This document shows, piece by piece, positions 1-10,194 of a stretch of 64,000 nt of DNA. How positions within the stretch are numbered: position 1 is the stretch's first letter; every line of letters starts with the position of its first letter. Under the pieces are notes generated by a model. It did not search any database and had not been told where the DNA came from. It saw nothing but the letters and a program-made list of their open reading frames with translations. This DNA is from Streptococcaceae bacterium. Lineage in GTDB: Bacteria > Bacillota > Bacilli > Lactobacillales > Streptococcaceae. The DNA lies in assembly GCA_031253335.1 (NCBI GenBank), contig JAIRWF010000010.1, positions 62,001 through 126,000 of the forward strand, given 5' to 3'. The position numbers and the translations under genes are program-made.

Positions 1-1
1 G

Positions 2-340
2 TGTCCGACACCCGCTTATTGCTACACTCTGGGGCGTGCTGAGGGTGCAAGCCATAAACGCCGCCCGCAATTTATCTTGGATGCGGCAACTATCTGCGCG
101 AAATTGCTAAGAGATTGCCCTGATAAACGCGTGGCAGATGATCTCATCGTGAGCTATGGCATGCGCGAGCTCCGCTTTTGCAAACCAGAGGCTGGGTTTT
201 TCAACTATCTCGCAGCTTCACCATTAAAACAGGCTCTCTCACAGGTTCGCTTCTTCAAACTCCCTTGGGGACGTAAATTGCAGTATCTTACACGCCGAAT
301 TCCACTTACGGCTTATGTTTATTATCGACTGAATCAATGA
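2..340 (+). CDS. C-terminal part of a truncated CDS, probably glycosyltransferase-cluster protein
   Basis: Frame 2 is open from the window edge (CPTPAYCYTLGRAEGASHKRRPQFILDAATICAK...) to a stop at 340; the ORF track start (77, TTG) is internal. Confidence 0.6.
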   Translation, partial: CPTPAYCYTLGRAEGASHKRRPQFILDAATICAKLLRDCPDKRVADDLIVSYGMRELRFCKPEAGFFNYLAASPLKQALSQVRFFKLPWGRKLQYLTRRIPLTAYVYYRLNQ

Positions 341-1215
341 AACTTTTAACACAACTTGCTAAAATCATTCTCTTTTGGAATGTCCGCCGTGCACGCGAAG
401 AAAAAGACTCCAAGACACTGATTGCACAAATGGCCGCAACGAATCCACCGCAACCTCTTGTGAGCGTTCTCGTTCCGGTTTTTAATGTCGCACCTTATCT
501 TGAAGCGTGCCTTGAAAGCCTCTTAGCGCAAGATTATCCCAATCTTGAGATCGTTTGCGTAGATGATGCGTCAACAGATGGCAGTCGCGAGATTCTCTCG
601 CGTTTTTCGGATCGCCTCACCATCCTCACAAAGTCTGTCAATGAAGGCCTCCCGCAAGCACGAAAAACCGCACTCGAACAGGCGAAGGGCGACTTCATCC
701 TCAATGTGGATGCAGACGACACACTTGTACCAAGTGCTGTGAGTGATATGGTGCTTACCGCACAGGCATCTCACGCAGATGTGGTCGTGTGTGATTACGA
801 AAAATCAGGCGAAATCATCCGTCAGCCCAAAATCCCCGAAACAGGAAGTTTTAGGCGTGTTCAAACAAGAAGCTTTGCCTATGGTAACACGATTTGGAAT
901 CGTTTGATTTTGCGCTCACTTGCGTTAGAACTTGATTTTCCATATGCAAATGCGGGTGAAGACATTGTGCTAAATACCGGACTTTATCTCAAAGCCAAAA
1001 AAATTGTGCATTGCCACAAGGCGCTTTATCACTGGCGCAAGACGACAGGCTCCATGACCAATACTGTGCGTGAGGAAACTTACAAGGAGTTAGACAAAAA
1101 TTACGCACGCGTGTGGGCGCTTTGCGAGGCGGCTTTTAATGCGAATGAATTAGCAAAAATCCGTCCGCTCTACAAGGCACGCCAAAAACGGATTCAAAAA
1201 CGAGGCTGGAGTTAA
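337..1215 (+). CDS. Family 2 glycosyltransferase
   Basis: PLVSVLVPVFNVAPYLEACLESLLAQDYPNLEIVCVDDASTDGS GT-A signature. Confidence 0.92.
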   Translation: MKLLTQLAKIILFWNVRRAREEKDSKTLIAQMAATNPPQPLVSVLVPVFNVAPYLEACLESLLAQDYPNLEIVCVDDASTDGSREILSRFSDRLTILTKSVNEGLPQARKTALEQAKGDFILNVDADDTLVPSAVSDMVLTAQASHADVVVCDYEKSGEIIRQPKIPETGSFRRVQTRSFAYGNTIWNRLILRSLALELDFPYANAGEDIVLNTGLYLKAKKIVHCHKALYHWRKTTGSMTNTVREETYKELDKNYARVWALCEAAFNANELAKIRPLYKARQKRIQKRGWS

Positions 1216-1216
1216 T

Positions 1217-2164
1217 ATGGAGCCGTTAATTAGTGTCATCATTCCAATCTATAACGTTGAGGCCTATCTCAAGGAATGTCTTGAGAGTGTTTTGGCGCAG
1301 ACGTATGCCTACCTTGAAATCATCCTCATAGATGATGGCTCGACAGATGGTTCAAAGACTATTGCGGAGGCGTATCAAGCAAAAGACAGTCGCGTTCACC
1401 TGATTCAGCAGGAAAATCTTGGTCTCTCGGGTGCAAGAAATACAGGGCTTGACGCGGCTAAGGGAGACTATTTCTTGTTTGTTGATAGCGATGATGTCAT
1501 CTCCCCTCGGCATATCGAAGATCTCTATGCGGCGGTGATAGCTAGCGACGCAGACAGTGCGCAGTGCCTTTATACGCGGGATATCGTGCAACTCAAAGAT
1601 GTTAAAAATCCGAAAACGACGCTTATCACGGGGGACTATATGATGCGTGTTAAAAGTCTTGCAGCGTCAAATCATTCGTTTAAGTATGCTTGGGGACGCT
1701 TGATGAAACGTTCTGTAGCTGGGCGTATTCGCTTTGAAGTCGGTATGATTTTAGAAGATGGGCCTTATTTTTATGAGACGTTAGATGAGACGTCGCGTGT
1801 GGTATTGCTAGATAGTCCGAGCTATTTTTATCGGAAACGGCCTGACTCTATTCTAAACGCACCTGCAAATCCCAGACATTTTGATCAGTTCAAAAAAAAT
1901 CAGCTCTTAGAAAGCTATTTTGAAAAAAAGCACCCTGAGGGGCTAGATTATAGTCGTGCGCAGTCATTTTCGGGGAATGATGCACTCGTTAAGCGCTACG
2001 TGGGCGAGGACACAGCCATAGCACGCGAACTCCTGGCGCGTCTCTACACAGAAAACCATACTTTGCTCGAAAAGCGGTCTCACAAGAATTTTTGGTATCG
2101 TTCGACGTCGCATTATGCGCTTTATCTGCGTCTGCTAAGACTTGTTCACCGCATCAAAAGATGA
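1217..2164 (+). CDS. Family 2 glycosyltransferase
   Basis: PLISVIIPIYNVEAYLKECLESVLAQTY...DDGSTDGS signature. Confidence 0.93.
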   Translation: MEPLISVIIPIYNVEAYLKECLESVLAQTYAYLEIILIDDGSTDGSKTIAEAYQAKDSRVHLIQQENLGLSGARNTGLDAAKGDYFLFVDSDDVISPRHIEDLYAAVIASDADSAQCLYTRDIVQLKDVKNPKTTLITGDYMMRVKSLAASNHSFKYAWGRLMKRSVAGRIRFEVGMILEDGPYFYETLDETSRVVLLDSPSYFYRKRPDSILNAPANPRHFDQFKKNQLLESYFEKKHPEGLDYSRAQSFSGNDALVKRYVGEDTAIARELLARLYTENHTLLEKRSHKNFWYRSTSHYALYLRLLRLVHRIKR

Positions 2165-2176
2165 GCTTGGAACGGC

Positions 2177-3421
2177 TCATTTTTCTCCAACTAAACGGCT
2201 GCTGCGCCACCAGGTAAAGTAGCTAAAGAGAACAATCAGGCCAAAGAGGACGGCACAGATGGCAAAGGCGGGGTAGTAGGTCCCGTGGTGCCAGCTAAAG
2301 AGCCAGTCGGTCTGAAAGAAGAAGACTTTTGCTGGGACTTCTTTGAGGGAAATCCAGTAATAGGCGAAAAAGAGCGTCCCGTTGTAGAAGAGGAAGTTAA
2401 GAAGTGAGAGAAACCCAGGGTCTAAGAGAACATAAATAAGGGTAAAAAGTGTTGCTGTTGCGATATAGGTCTCATGCTGTGCGGGCAGCCACCACCAAAA
2501 AAGTCCTGCTGAAATCACTGGATAAAGGCCATAGAGAATGGCTTTTTCTTTTTCGGGGCGCGTGAAACGTGCGATGAGAAGACCTGTCAGAATTAGGAGA
2601 AGGACGACCATCGTGAGAGAAAAAATCTTAATCCACAGAGGCGTTGTCCCAAGCCCCATCCCATAGACAAGCGCCCAGAGTGAAAAGCCGCCATCAAAAA
2701 CGTGACCACCCGTGCGCTCCAAAATAGAACCTAAGATGCCGTCAAAGAAATTACCGCCCGCAAGGACATTTGGCAGGGAGGCAAGACTAATCGCAAAGGC
2801 GCCTCCGATGAGTGGGGCGAGACGCTCTTTTAAGGAGGCTTTTTTGAAATCCCGAAAATAAAGATAGATATAAAGGGGGGCAACATAAATGGCCATGACC
2901 TTGAAAGTGGCGCCGAACGCTAAGAAAAACCACATGCGTCCTTTTTTGTCTTTTAAGAGCATGAGAAAAGATAAGAGGACGAAAAAGAGATAGCTTGCGT
3001 CAGACAGGTTTGACTTCATGATGTCCATGGAAAAAGCGGGTAAAAAAAGAGTCAATACGGCACAAAAAGTAGGGAGATACATGCTTTTAGGGCGCAAGCG
3101 TCGCGTGATGAAGTACATCGTCACGGCAGATAAAATAGAAAAGAAAAGGCCAATGAGCTTGAGACAATAGGCCACGCCAAGGTAAGCGTAAAGACCTGTT
3201 TTGATGAAGAGGCTATAAATTAAGAAATACCAAATGGTCGTGTAGTTAGCCACTTTATTATTGATGGTCGCAATGCCATGGAAACCGTGTGTGGCAAGGT
3301 AAGTCCACCACTCTTTTTGTGTGACGGTATCAAAGGTGAAGGTATAGCGCATGTGCCACATGAGGGCGGCATAGAGCACAAGACCGATGAGAACAATGGC
3401 AGGATTAATGAGCTTTTTCAT
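2177..3421 (-). CDS. Polytopic membrane protein, GT-C-like glycosyltransferase candidate
   Basis: Many hydrophobic segments; paralog of the adjacent ORF 3405..4592 (shared SLPNVLAGG/SLPNVFAGG, YLYFRDFKK/YFYSRDFKK, LPAQH motifs). Confidence 0.7.
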   Translation of the reverse strand: MKKLINPAIVLIGLVLYAALMWHMRYTFTFDTVTQKEWWTYLATHGFHGIATINNKVANYTTIWYFLIYSLFIKTGLYAYLGVAYCLKLIGLFFSILSAVTMYFITRRLRPKSMYLPTFCAVLTLFLPAFSMDIMKSNLSDASYLFFVLLSFLMLLKDKKGRMWFFLAFGATFKVMAIYVAPLYIYLYFRDFKKASLKERLAPLIGGAFAISLASLPNVLAGGNFFDGILGSILERTGGHVFDGGFSLWALVYGMGLGTTPLWIKIFSLTMVVLLLILTGLLIARFTRPEKEKAILYGLYPVISAGLFWWWLPAQHETYIATATLFTLIYVLLDPGFLSLLNFLFYNGTLFFAYYWISLKEVPAKVFFFQTDWLFSWHHGTYYPAFAICAVLFGLIVLFSYFTWWRSSRLVGEK

Positions 3422-4592
3422 GAGCTAGCCTTTCTTTAAACATAAGAGAATAGCATAAAATAAGGATGAAAAGGAAAATGAGCGAAATCAGGCGGCTGTC
3501 ATTCCAAATGAAAGCAAAAGGGTTGGCAAATTGATTGGCGTAAAGACTGGCTAGAAGAAGATTGAGGAGGACAGCAAGGAAGATATAGGTTTTTTTAGGG
3601 CGCGCAAGAAGCGTGAGAAGAGCGAAAATGCTGGCCAGTGCGAAGTAATTGCCGTGCTGCGCGGGTAGGAGATAAGTTGATAAAAGGGTTGAGAGGACTG
3701 GTAAAAAGGTCCATAGAAAGGCATTGTCTGTGATGGGGCGGATGAGAAACGCCGTGAATACAAGAACGAGTGCCAACAGCACGAAGGAGAAAAGTCTGAA
3801 AGCGTTGGGATTGATGGGTGAGAGTGCCCAAAGAGAGTCTGAGAGCCATTGCATGGAGCTTGAGCTGCGCCCAAGGAGCGGCGTAACAATTCCATCGAGT
3901 AACTTCCCACCTGCGAAGACATTTGGAAGGGAGGCAAAAAGGATGGCCAGAAAGCCTGCAAGAGGCGCGAGCTTTTGAGTGAGCTTAACTTTTTTGAAAT
4001 CACGGCTGTAAAAATAAAGATAAGTAGGAAGTAGAAAAATCGCCATGAGCTTGAAAGAAAGGGCGAGACCTAGGAGGAAAGCAGCGAGAAACCAGTACTT
4101 TTTAATAAAAGCGAGAAAGGAAGCAAGTGCCAGCGCAAGATAGATACTGTCGGGAAGGTTTGTTTTGAGAAGGTCACCTAAAAAAGCAGGTAAATAAAGT
4201 GTGAGAACAGCAAAAAGTGAAGAAAGATGGCGCAAATCTGGGCGAAGCTGACTCGTGATGACGTCAATCAGGATACCTGAGGCAAGCGACCCGATGAGAC
4301 TTGCGACTTTGATGCTCAGTGCTAGGCCAAAATGGCTATAAAAGCCCGTGTGGATAAAAATAAGAATGAGAGCGTACCAAATGGTCGTGTAGTTGCCACT
4401 GTAGGTAAAATGCTGAAAGTTGAGTGTGGCAATGCCTGAAATATCATGCGTTGCGAGATAGTGCCACCAGGTTGCTTGAAAGGTGCTCGTATCAAGGGAT
4501 GCGATTTGTCGCGTGTTCCAGAAAATAACGAGATAGCCTAAAAAAGCGACGAGGGTAAGAAGAGAAAGGAGACTGCGTTTTGTGTGGGTCAT
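3405..4592 (-). CDS. Polytopic membrane protein, GT-C-like glycosyltransferase candidate (paralog of the previous ORF)
   Basis: As above; overlaps the neighbouring ORF by 17 bp. Confidence 0.7.
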   Translation of the reverse strand: MTHTKRSLLSLLTLVAFLGYLVIFWNTRQIASLDTSTFQATWWHYLATHDISGIATLNFQHFTYSGNYTTIWYALILIFIHTGFYSHFGLALSIKVASLIGSLASGILIDVITSQLRPDLRHLSSLFAVLTLYLPAFLGDLLKTNLPDSIYLALALASFLAFIKKYWFLAAFLLGLALSFKLMAIFLLPTYLYFYSRDFKKVKLTQKLAPLAGFLAILFASLPNVFAGGKLLDGIVTPLLGRSSSSMQWLSDSLWALSPINPNAFRLFSFVLLALVLVFTAFLIRPITDNAFLWTFLPVLSTLLSTYLLPAQHGNYFALASIFALLTLLARPKKTYIFLAVLLNLLLASLYANQFANPFAFIWNDSRLISLIFLFILILCYSLMFKERLAHEKAH

Positions 4593-5539
4593 GGGTGCAC
4601 GTTCTCGCTTTCTTTGGAGTTGGTATCAAAGCGGGCGATGATTTGGTTCGCGTAGGTTGGGTCGTTTGGTGCGTCAATCTTGCGGCCATTTCTGCCGTCG
4701 CCAATTTCGTTGATGAACTTGCCGGGAACGGGAACTTTTGTTGTGGCTTGCATCTGGAGCCATTCGTACTCGATGTCTATGTGACCAAGATCAAGCGCTT
4801 GAAGGTCCTTGCGGGCTAAGCGACGTGCGAGGACGGTGGCTGTGGGACCGAGAGCTAGAATAATCAGGGTGTCCTTTGTCGCCACAGTCGTGATGGCTGT
4901 TTCTAGCGTATCAATGCAATCATAGGCATGACGCGTGGGTGCGATGATGCGGCGGATTGTCTTGGCATTTGCAAAGAGAGAATTGCCCACACCGAGGCGG
5001 GAGAGCGCCCCTTCGACAAAGAGAATATCACGGTCTTGCCAGATCTGCTGGAGTTTTTGGACGTAGGTAGCTGCTTGCGACTTGTCTCGTCGGGTGATAT
5101 AAAAGCGCGTGAGGAGGGCGTCGCCGTAAAAAGGATTGGTAAAGTATTTTTTCCAATAGGCGCCATAAGGTGCGTAGGCAGTCTTCTCATCCCAGAAACG
5201 CACAGTATCGGGAATGTAAAGTTCGGCATTGTGCGTCGCATCAAAGACGTCGGGAATAGCAACCAAGAGACGCGCGTCATGCTCTGATGCGGTGGCTTTT
5301 AACTCACGTGTGAGAGCGGGGTCTTTGTGCTGGTAATAGATATCACGGTAGCCTGAGAGAAGCCCCAACTCACCGTCGCCAAAGCGGGCAAGAGATAGGT
5401 GTTGCGAGAGAAGTAAATCGAGTGTTTGGTCGCTTGATAAGACTTTGGGATAAGGCTTTTTGCGGGTGAAAAAAGCGGCAAGGTGGAGGTAGCGCGCAAA
5501 GAGCTGACGCCGAATTTTTTCGGAAAGTGTGTTAGGCAT
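4589..5539 (-). CDS. GT-D fold glycosyltransferase (DUF1792-like)
   Basis: LSLARFGDGELGLLSG (DxE-type motif) and LIILALGPTATVLARRL; start trimmed to MPNTLSEKIRRQ. Confidence 0.8.
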   Translation of the reverse strand: MPNTLSEKIRRQLFARYLHLAAFFTRKKPYPKVLSSDQTLDLLLSQHLSLARFGDGELGLLSGYRDIYYQHKDPALTRELKATASEHDARLLVAIPDVFDATHNAELYIPDTVRFWDEKTAYAPYGAYWKKYFTNPFYGDALLTRFYITRRDKSQAATYVQKLQQIWQDRDILFVEGALSRLGVGNSLFANAKTIRRIIAPTRHAYDCIDTLETAITTVATKDTLIILALGPTATVLARRLARKDLQALDLGHIDIEYEWLQMQATTKVPVPGKFINEIGDGRNGRKIDAPNDPTYANQIIARFDTNSKESENVHP

Positions 5540-6491
5540 GGGACCTCCTTTTGGCGAGTTTTCGTGCAGCAAGAAAAGTGTGCAAGAATTGATAAGCCTT
5601 GCGGGGACTGGGACTGTGTGTCATACCATATAGAAGTTCACGAATGAAGTGCTTTTGGAGCTTGTCAAATTTGACAGCGACTTCAGATGTCAGAAAATTG
5701 TGAGAAACGGCTTCGCGATAGACAGCCGCAAGACCTGAAGTCTGGCTAATGCGATTATAAGCTTGAAGACGGGAGCTAAAAGATGAGGTAAGCTCGGAGA
5801 CTTGGGCTTGCGCATCGAGGAGTGTCAGAAACTTGGCATCCAACTGACGGGTCGCGCGCCCTGGCGTGTAGTGATAGCTTGGCTGATTGAGGCAGGTGAC
5901 ATGAGCGTCAGGAGCAAGTGCGTGTGCGCTAACGAGAAATTCGGTGATAAAGAGGGTATCCTCGGAGTAAAAAATGTCTTCGTCAAATTTGACAGCGGTT
6001 TGTTGCAATAAATCACGTCGGAAGGCTTTGTTAAATGGCCAACCTTGGTACTTGGTGGCAGACAAAATGAGTTCAAGTGCTTCAGCGACTGGGACGTGCG
6101 TTTTTTGACAGCCATAAGAGAGCGTTTCAAGGCTTTTGTCAGATTTGACAAAAAAACTATTGAAGATACAAAGAGGCATGTCAGATTTGACAGCTTCTGC
6201 AAGGAGAGCTAAATGCTCGGGGCTGACCCAATCGTCTGCGTCAATGAAAACGATGTAGTCTCCCACAGCAGCTTCAAGACCCAAGTTGCGCGCAGCAGAG
6301 ACGCCTTTGTGAGGCTGCGTGAAAACATGCACAAAAGGAAAGACGGAGGCGCGTTCTTTTGTCTGATCCCGTGATCCGTCATCAATCACGAGAACTTCAA
6401 AATCTGTGTAAGACTGCGCAGCAAGGCTTTCGAGACATTTTTCAATCGTTTTTTCCGCGTTGAAGGCCGGAATAATTACTGAAAATTTCAT
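5532..6491 (-). CDS. Family 2 glycosyltransferase
   Basis: MKFSVIIPAFNAEKTIEKCLESLAAQSYTDFEVLVIDDGSRDQT. Confidence 0.93.
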   Translation of the reverse strand: MKFSVIIPAFNAEKTIEKCLESLAAQSYTDFEVLVIDDGSRDQTKERASVFPFVHVFTQPHKGVSAARNLGLEAAVGDYIVFIDADDWVSPEHLALLAEAVKSDMPLCIFNSFFVKSDKSLETLSYGCQKTHVPVAEALELILSATKYQGWPFNKAFRRDLLQQTAVKFDEDIFYSEDTLFITEFLVSAHALAPDAHVTCLNQPSYHYTPGRATRQLDAKFLTLLDAQAQVSELTSSFSSRLQAYNRISQTSGLAAVYREAVSHNFLTSEVAVKFDKLQKHFIRELLYGMTHSPSPRKAYQFLHTFLAARKLAKRRSHA

Positions 6492-8011
6492 TGGGTTCTC
6501 CTTATGGCGCTTAGGAGTAGGCCTTTATAGTAATGAAACTCTGAACGCCTAGAAAAGAGCAAAATAAGTAGAAGATTTGGGAAAATGAGCCCCAGCGCGA
6601 TTGCAAAAGCAAAAAGTGCCCAATGCCCAGAAATCCCATGTCCCAAAAAGAAGATGAGCGCTGAAAGTGCGAGCATGGCAAGAAAAAGCACAAGCCAGCG
6701 GAGCTGTTCAATGACATAGTCACGGTTTGGCCGCTTGAACGTCGGCTGATAGAGGTATTTCGGGAAGCTATAGCCGTAGAGAATCATCGTCGAAAGAAGA
6801 GTTCCGATCAACACGCCCTCAAGGCCCAGAAAATGCACCAAGATGAGCGATGCTACTAGGTTAATAAGGGACTCAAGAATGGGAACATGCCTGTTTTCAT
6901 AAAAAATGCCTGCTGCAGACTGGAAAATCTGAATAGGGCGCCGCATACCGGTCACATAAAAGTTAAGCACGATGCAAAAAAGGACTGAGATAGATAGGAG
7001 AAAACTCTTGCCCAGCCAGAGCGTAATAAAGGGCTGCATAACAAGGAAAATCGCAATCGCAGCCCAACTCTCGAGCCAGAAGTTCAAAAAGCTCATCTTT
7101 TGATAGATGTCAAAGGCAGCATCAGGATCATTTTCAGTCAGGAGATCCCCCACAGAAGCTGTCACGCCGCTGATGAGAGTGCCCAAAAGGGTGGAGGCAG
7201 CATTTGTCACGAGCAGATAATTGGCGTAGCGCCCCATTGTGCCAAGTCCCAGGAAGGCAGTGATAATAAGACTGTCCGTGCCGAAAACGACAAAGGTGCC
7301 GATGTTATGGAAGAACATGCCGTAGATCTGCTTGCGAAAAGCGTGAAGGATATCGCGTGGAAGTGGAGAGATAGGCTTCTCACGGAGCCATGGGTAGCGC
7401 TTATTTGCAAAATATGCAATATAAAAGTTCTCAAGAAGTGTTGTGACAAGGCTTGCCAAGAGAAAAAGGATGAAACTGTGCGTCTGAAGGAGAATCACGA
7501 GCTGCAAGATGTCAAGAATCAGTGTCTGAAGCGTGTCAAACAGACTCAGCCAGTAGTTTTTCTGGTCGGCATAAAGAATAGAGCGCTTGTAGCTAAAGAG
7601 ATAGCCCGCGACGGTCGAGGCGAGAAACAAGAGAAAAACGAGGATGACGTTGTCATGGATACCAGGGTAGTGACTGAACAGATGCAAAAAAGGCAGCAGA
7701 AGAAGACCAATCGCTGTCACCACAAGTGCGACAACCCGGTAGCAGTTGCGATAGAAGCGCATGAGACTTTTTAAGGTCTCGGTATCGCCAGCTGCAAGTG
7801 GCTGATACATGTTAAAGATAATCGCTGTCCCAATCCCAAGCTCGGCAATCGAGAGCATGCCAATGATGCTCGTGAAAAGACTGTTGAGCCCTTGGTAATC
7901 CACGCCAAGTGTGCGAATGAAGACTGTGCGCACAAGAAAGGTAAATAAGGTCGTGACAAGCATTTGCCCGACGCTCATGGCGCTATTTTTGAGTGAGTTG
8001 AGAAGGCGCAT
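6488..8011 (-). CDS. Oligosaccharide flippase (Wzx/MATE-like)
   Basis: 507 aa polytopic; RTVFIRTLGVDYQGLNSLFTSIIGMLSIAELGIGTAIIFNMY. Confidence 0.9.
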   Translation of the reverse strand: MRLLNSLKNSAMSVGQMLVTTLFTFLVRTVFIRTLGVDYQGLNSLFTSIIGMLSIAELGIGTAIIFNMYQPLAAGDTETLKSLMRFYRNCYRVVALVVTAIGLLLLPFLHLFSHYPGIHDNVILVFLLFLASTVAGYLFSYKRSILYADQKNYWLSLFDTLQTLILDILQLVILLQTHSFILFLLASLVTTLLENFYIAYFANKRYPWLREKPISPLPRDILHAFRKQIYGMFFHNIGTFVVFGTDSLIITAFLGLGTMGRYANYLLVTNAASTLLGTLISGVTASVGDLLTENDPDAAFDIYQKMSFLNFWLESWAAIAIFLVMQPFITLWLGKSFLLSISVLFCIVLNFYVTGMRRPIQIFQSAAGIFYENRHVPILESLINLVASLILVHFLGLEGVLIGTLLSTMILYGYSFPKYLYQPTFKRPNRDYVIEQLRWLVLFLAMLALSALIFFLGHGISGHWALFAFAIALGLIFPNLLLILLFSRRSEFHYYKGLLLSAIRRTQ

Positions 8012-8847
8012 TAGACCTCCTCTTTCCGCCAGAAATAGCGGTAGTAGCTGTGATTGTGCTGTTCGTGTGGCTTTGGTGTGCGTTTGTAATCGCCATAAAG
8101 CTCAGTGAGGTAGGCGTCGTAGTCTGTGAGGCGACGCAAAGTCAAGCCCTCAAAGGGGCAATCTTCATAGCGTTCAAAAAGGGACTTTGGAAAATTGCCT
8201 GATTTGCCGCGTGGATTATAGACGTAGTTGCAATAATCGCTATCTGGTAGTGTGTTGTGCGCCTGCATGGTGAGATCGGCTTCTTCAGCAAGCTCCTGCC
8301 AGTTGCCACGATTGCGCCGATGACTCGGTGCCCAGAGGATAAGCTTTGCCAGAGCGTAGTACCAATGCTCAGAGCTCGCATAGGCAAGTCCGTGGTCGCA
8401 GGATGTGATCAGGTTTGTCACGGCGTACTGAATCGAGGATTTGAAATGCTTTCTGATGGCAGGGTCATTTGGCAAGCTATCTATCGGGAAAATGTCGATA
8501 AAGACGCCACGCACGGGATTGAGATGGTCGAGTCGGCTTTTGTAGGTGGTTCTTGCGTCGTAGAGCTTTGCAAAAGGAAGATAGGTCTCGCAAGCCTTGT
8601 AATAGCTGAGCTGATAGACGTCGGGAAGATCTGTCATAAGTGCTTTCATGAGCTTTTCATAGTTGGGGCGCGTCAACATGATGTCGATGTCGTCGTCCCA
8701 AGGGATGTAACCCTGGTACTTGATGCTACCCAAAAGACTCCCTGCGGCGAGGGAGTAGTCAATGCCAGCATCTCGACAGATGCCATCAATGTAGGACACC
8801 ATGTCAAGCTGCAGTGCACGTACTTTTTCAGTCGAAATCGGAATCAT
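8011..8847 (-). CDS. LicD family phosphotransferase
   Basis: DYSLAAGSLLGSIKYQGYIPWDDDIDIMLTRPNYEKL; start trimmed to MIPISTEKV. Confidence 0.93.
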   Translation of the reverse strand: MIPISTEKVRALQLDMVSYIDGICRDAGIDYSLAAGSLLGSIKYQGYIPWDDDIDIMLTRPNYEKLMKALMTDLPDVYQLSYYKACETYLPFAKLYDARTTYKSRLDHLNPVRGVFIDIFPIDSLPNDPAIRKHFKSSIQYAVTNLITSCDHGLAYASSEHWYYALAKLILWAPSHRRNRGNWQELAEEADLTMQAHNTLPDSDYCNYVYNPRGKSGNFPKSLFERYEDCPFEGLTLRRLTDYDAYLTELYGDYKRTPKPHEQHNHSYYRYFWRKEEV

Positions 8848-8848
8848 A

Positions 8849-10024
8849 TCAATCACGCCCGTATAAATCACGGGAAAATACTTTCTCAGCATAAGGACGA
8901 AGCTCAGGAGACATGCGGTTCGCAACAATCAGCGCACTCTTTTGCGCGAAGGTTTCGAGATTGTTTTCAAGTGGGATACCTTGGAAGTCAGTTGTAACAA
9001 GGCTTGGCTCATAGATAGTCAGTGGAATACCGCTTGTTCTCAAGATGTTTAAGATGTCCAAAATGGAAGAGTAGCGGAAATTGTCAGAGTTGGCCTTCAT
9101 AGTCAAGCGATAAATCCCGATGGATGCGGGTTTTTTGGCGAGTATTGCATCAGCGATGAAGGCTTTTCGCGTTTTGTTGGCAGCGACAACCGCGGAAATC
9201 AAGTCTTGTGGGACATTCGCGTATTCGCTTTCGATTTCTTTGGTGTCCTTAGGCAAGCAATAGCCACCATAGCCAAAGCTTGGATTGTTGTAAAAGTCGC
9301 CTATTCTAGGGTCTTGCGCCATGCCGGCGATGATTTTGCGACTGTCTAGGCCGTTTGCAAGGGCGTAACTGTCGATTTCATTGAAGTAGGCGACACGCAA
9401 GGCAAGGTAGGTGTTGGAAAAGAGCTTCGTGGCTTCGGCTTCGAGCTCTCCCATGAGGAAAATGTGCGTACTGTCAAATTTGACAGCTGCATCTGCGTAT
9501 AGAATCGCAATTTGACGGGCACGCTCGCTTTCTTCGCCTATGATGATGCGGCTTGGGTGAAGATTGTCAAACAGGGCATGGCCTTCGCGCAAGAACTCTG
9601 GGGAAAAAAGAACTTGCTTGGGATGAAGTGCGGCGGGAAGTTTTGAGATATAGCCCAGGGGAATGGTGGATTTAATCAGAATTGTCTTGTCAAATTTGAC
9701 GGCGGAAAGTTGTGCGAGAACAGCTTCAATTGACGTCGTATCAAAAGCCTGTGTTGTCTCGTCAAAGTCTGTTGGCGTGGCAATGATGACTAAATCAGCA
9801 CCTGCGACGGCCTTATCAAATGAGGTTTCAAAGGAAATATGCAAATTGTCGCGCACGAGGAATGTCTCGATTTCAACGTCCTCCAAGGGAGAGAGACCCT
9901 TTTGAAGTTGTGTGATTTTCTTCTGGTTGATGTCAAAAGCGGTGACCTCATTGTGCTGCGCAAGGAGTAACGCATTTGACAAGCCCACATACCCCAAACC
10001 GATGACAGAAATATTCATATTCAT
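8849..10024 (-). CDS. ugd: UDP-glucose 6-dehydrogenase-type nucleotide-sugar dehydrogenase
   Basis: NISVIGLGYVGLSNALLLAQHNEVTAFDI; FSPEFLREG; GYGGYCLPKDTKE. Confidence 0.92.
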   Translation of the reverse strand: MNMNISVIGLGYVGLSNALLLAQHNEVTAFDINQKKITQLQKGLSPLEDVEIETFLVRDNLHISFETSFDKAVAGADLVIIATPTDFDETTQAFDTTSIEAVLAQLSAVKFDKTILIKSTIPLGYISKLPAALHPKQVLFSPEFLREGHALFDNLHPSRIIIGEESERARQIAILYADAAVKFDSTHIFLMGELEAEATKLFSNTYLALRVAYFNEIDSYALANGLDSRKIIAGMAQDPRIGDFYNNPSFGYGGYCLPKDTKEIESEYANVPQDLISAVVAANKTRKAFIADAILAKKPASIGIYRLTMKANSDNFRYSSILDILNILRTSGIPLTIYEPSLVTTDFQGIPLENNLETFAQKSALIVANRMSPELRPYAEKVFSRDLYGRD

Positions 10025-10083
10025 TTATTATAGCATAACTGAGACTTTTCAGGAGGCGAGAAATAGTGTATAATAGGCTTAAG

Positions 10084-10145
10084 CGTGTTTTCTATGCAAA
10101 ATTGAGTCTGTCAAATCTGACAGGTTGAATTTTGTAAAGAACACG
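10084..10145 (+). promoter_or_regulatory. Nested hairpin in the 5' leader of pnp
   Basis: CGTGTT(10084)/AACACG(10140), CAAAATT(10097)/AATTTTG(10128), CTGTCA(10108)/TGACAG(10118) all pair in nested order. Confidence 0.7.
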
Positions 10146-10194
10146 TGAAAATACAGAAAGGAACTGAGTTTACAAACTAAACTCACCTCTACAC

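Noticed and set aside
77-340. Independent 87-aa gene starting at TTG 77
   Set aside because: The frame is open to the window edge, so this is the end of a truncated longer CDS.
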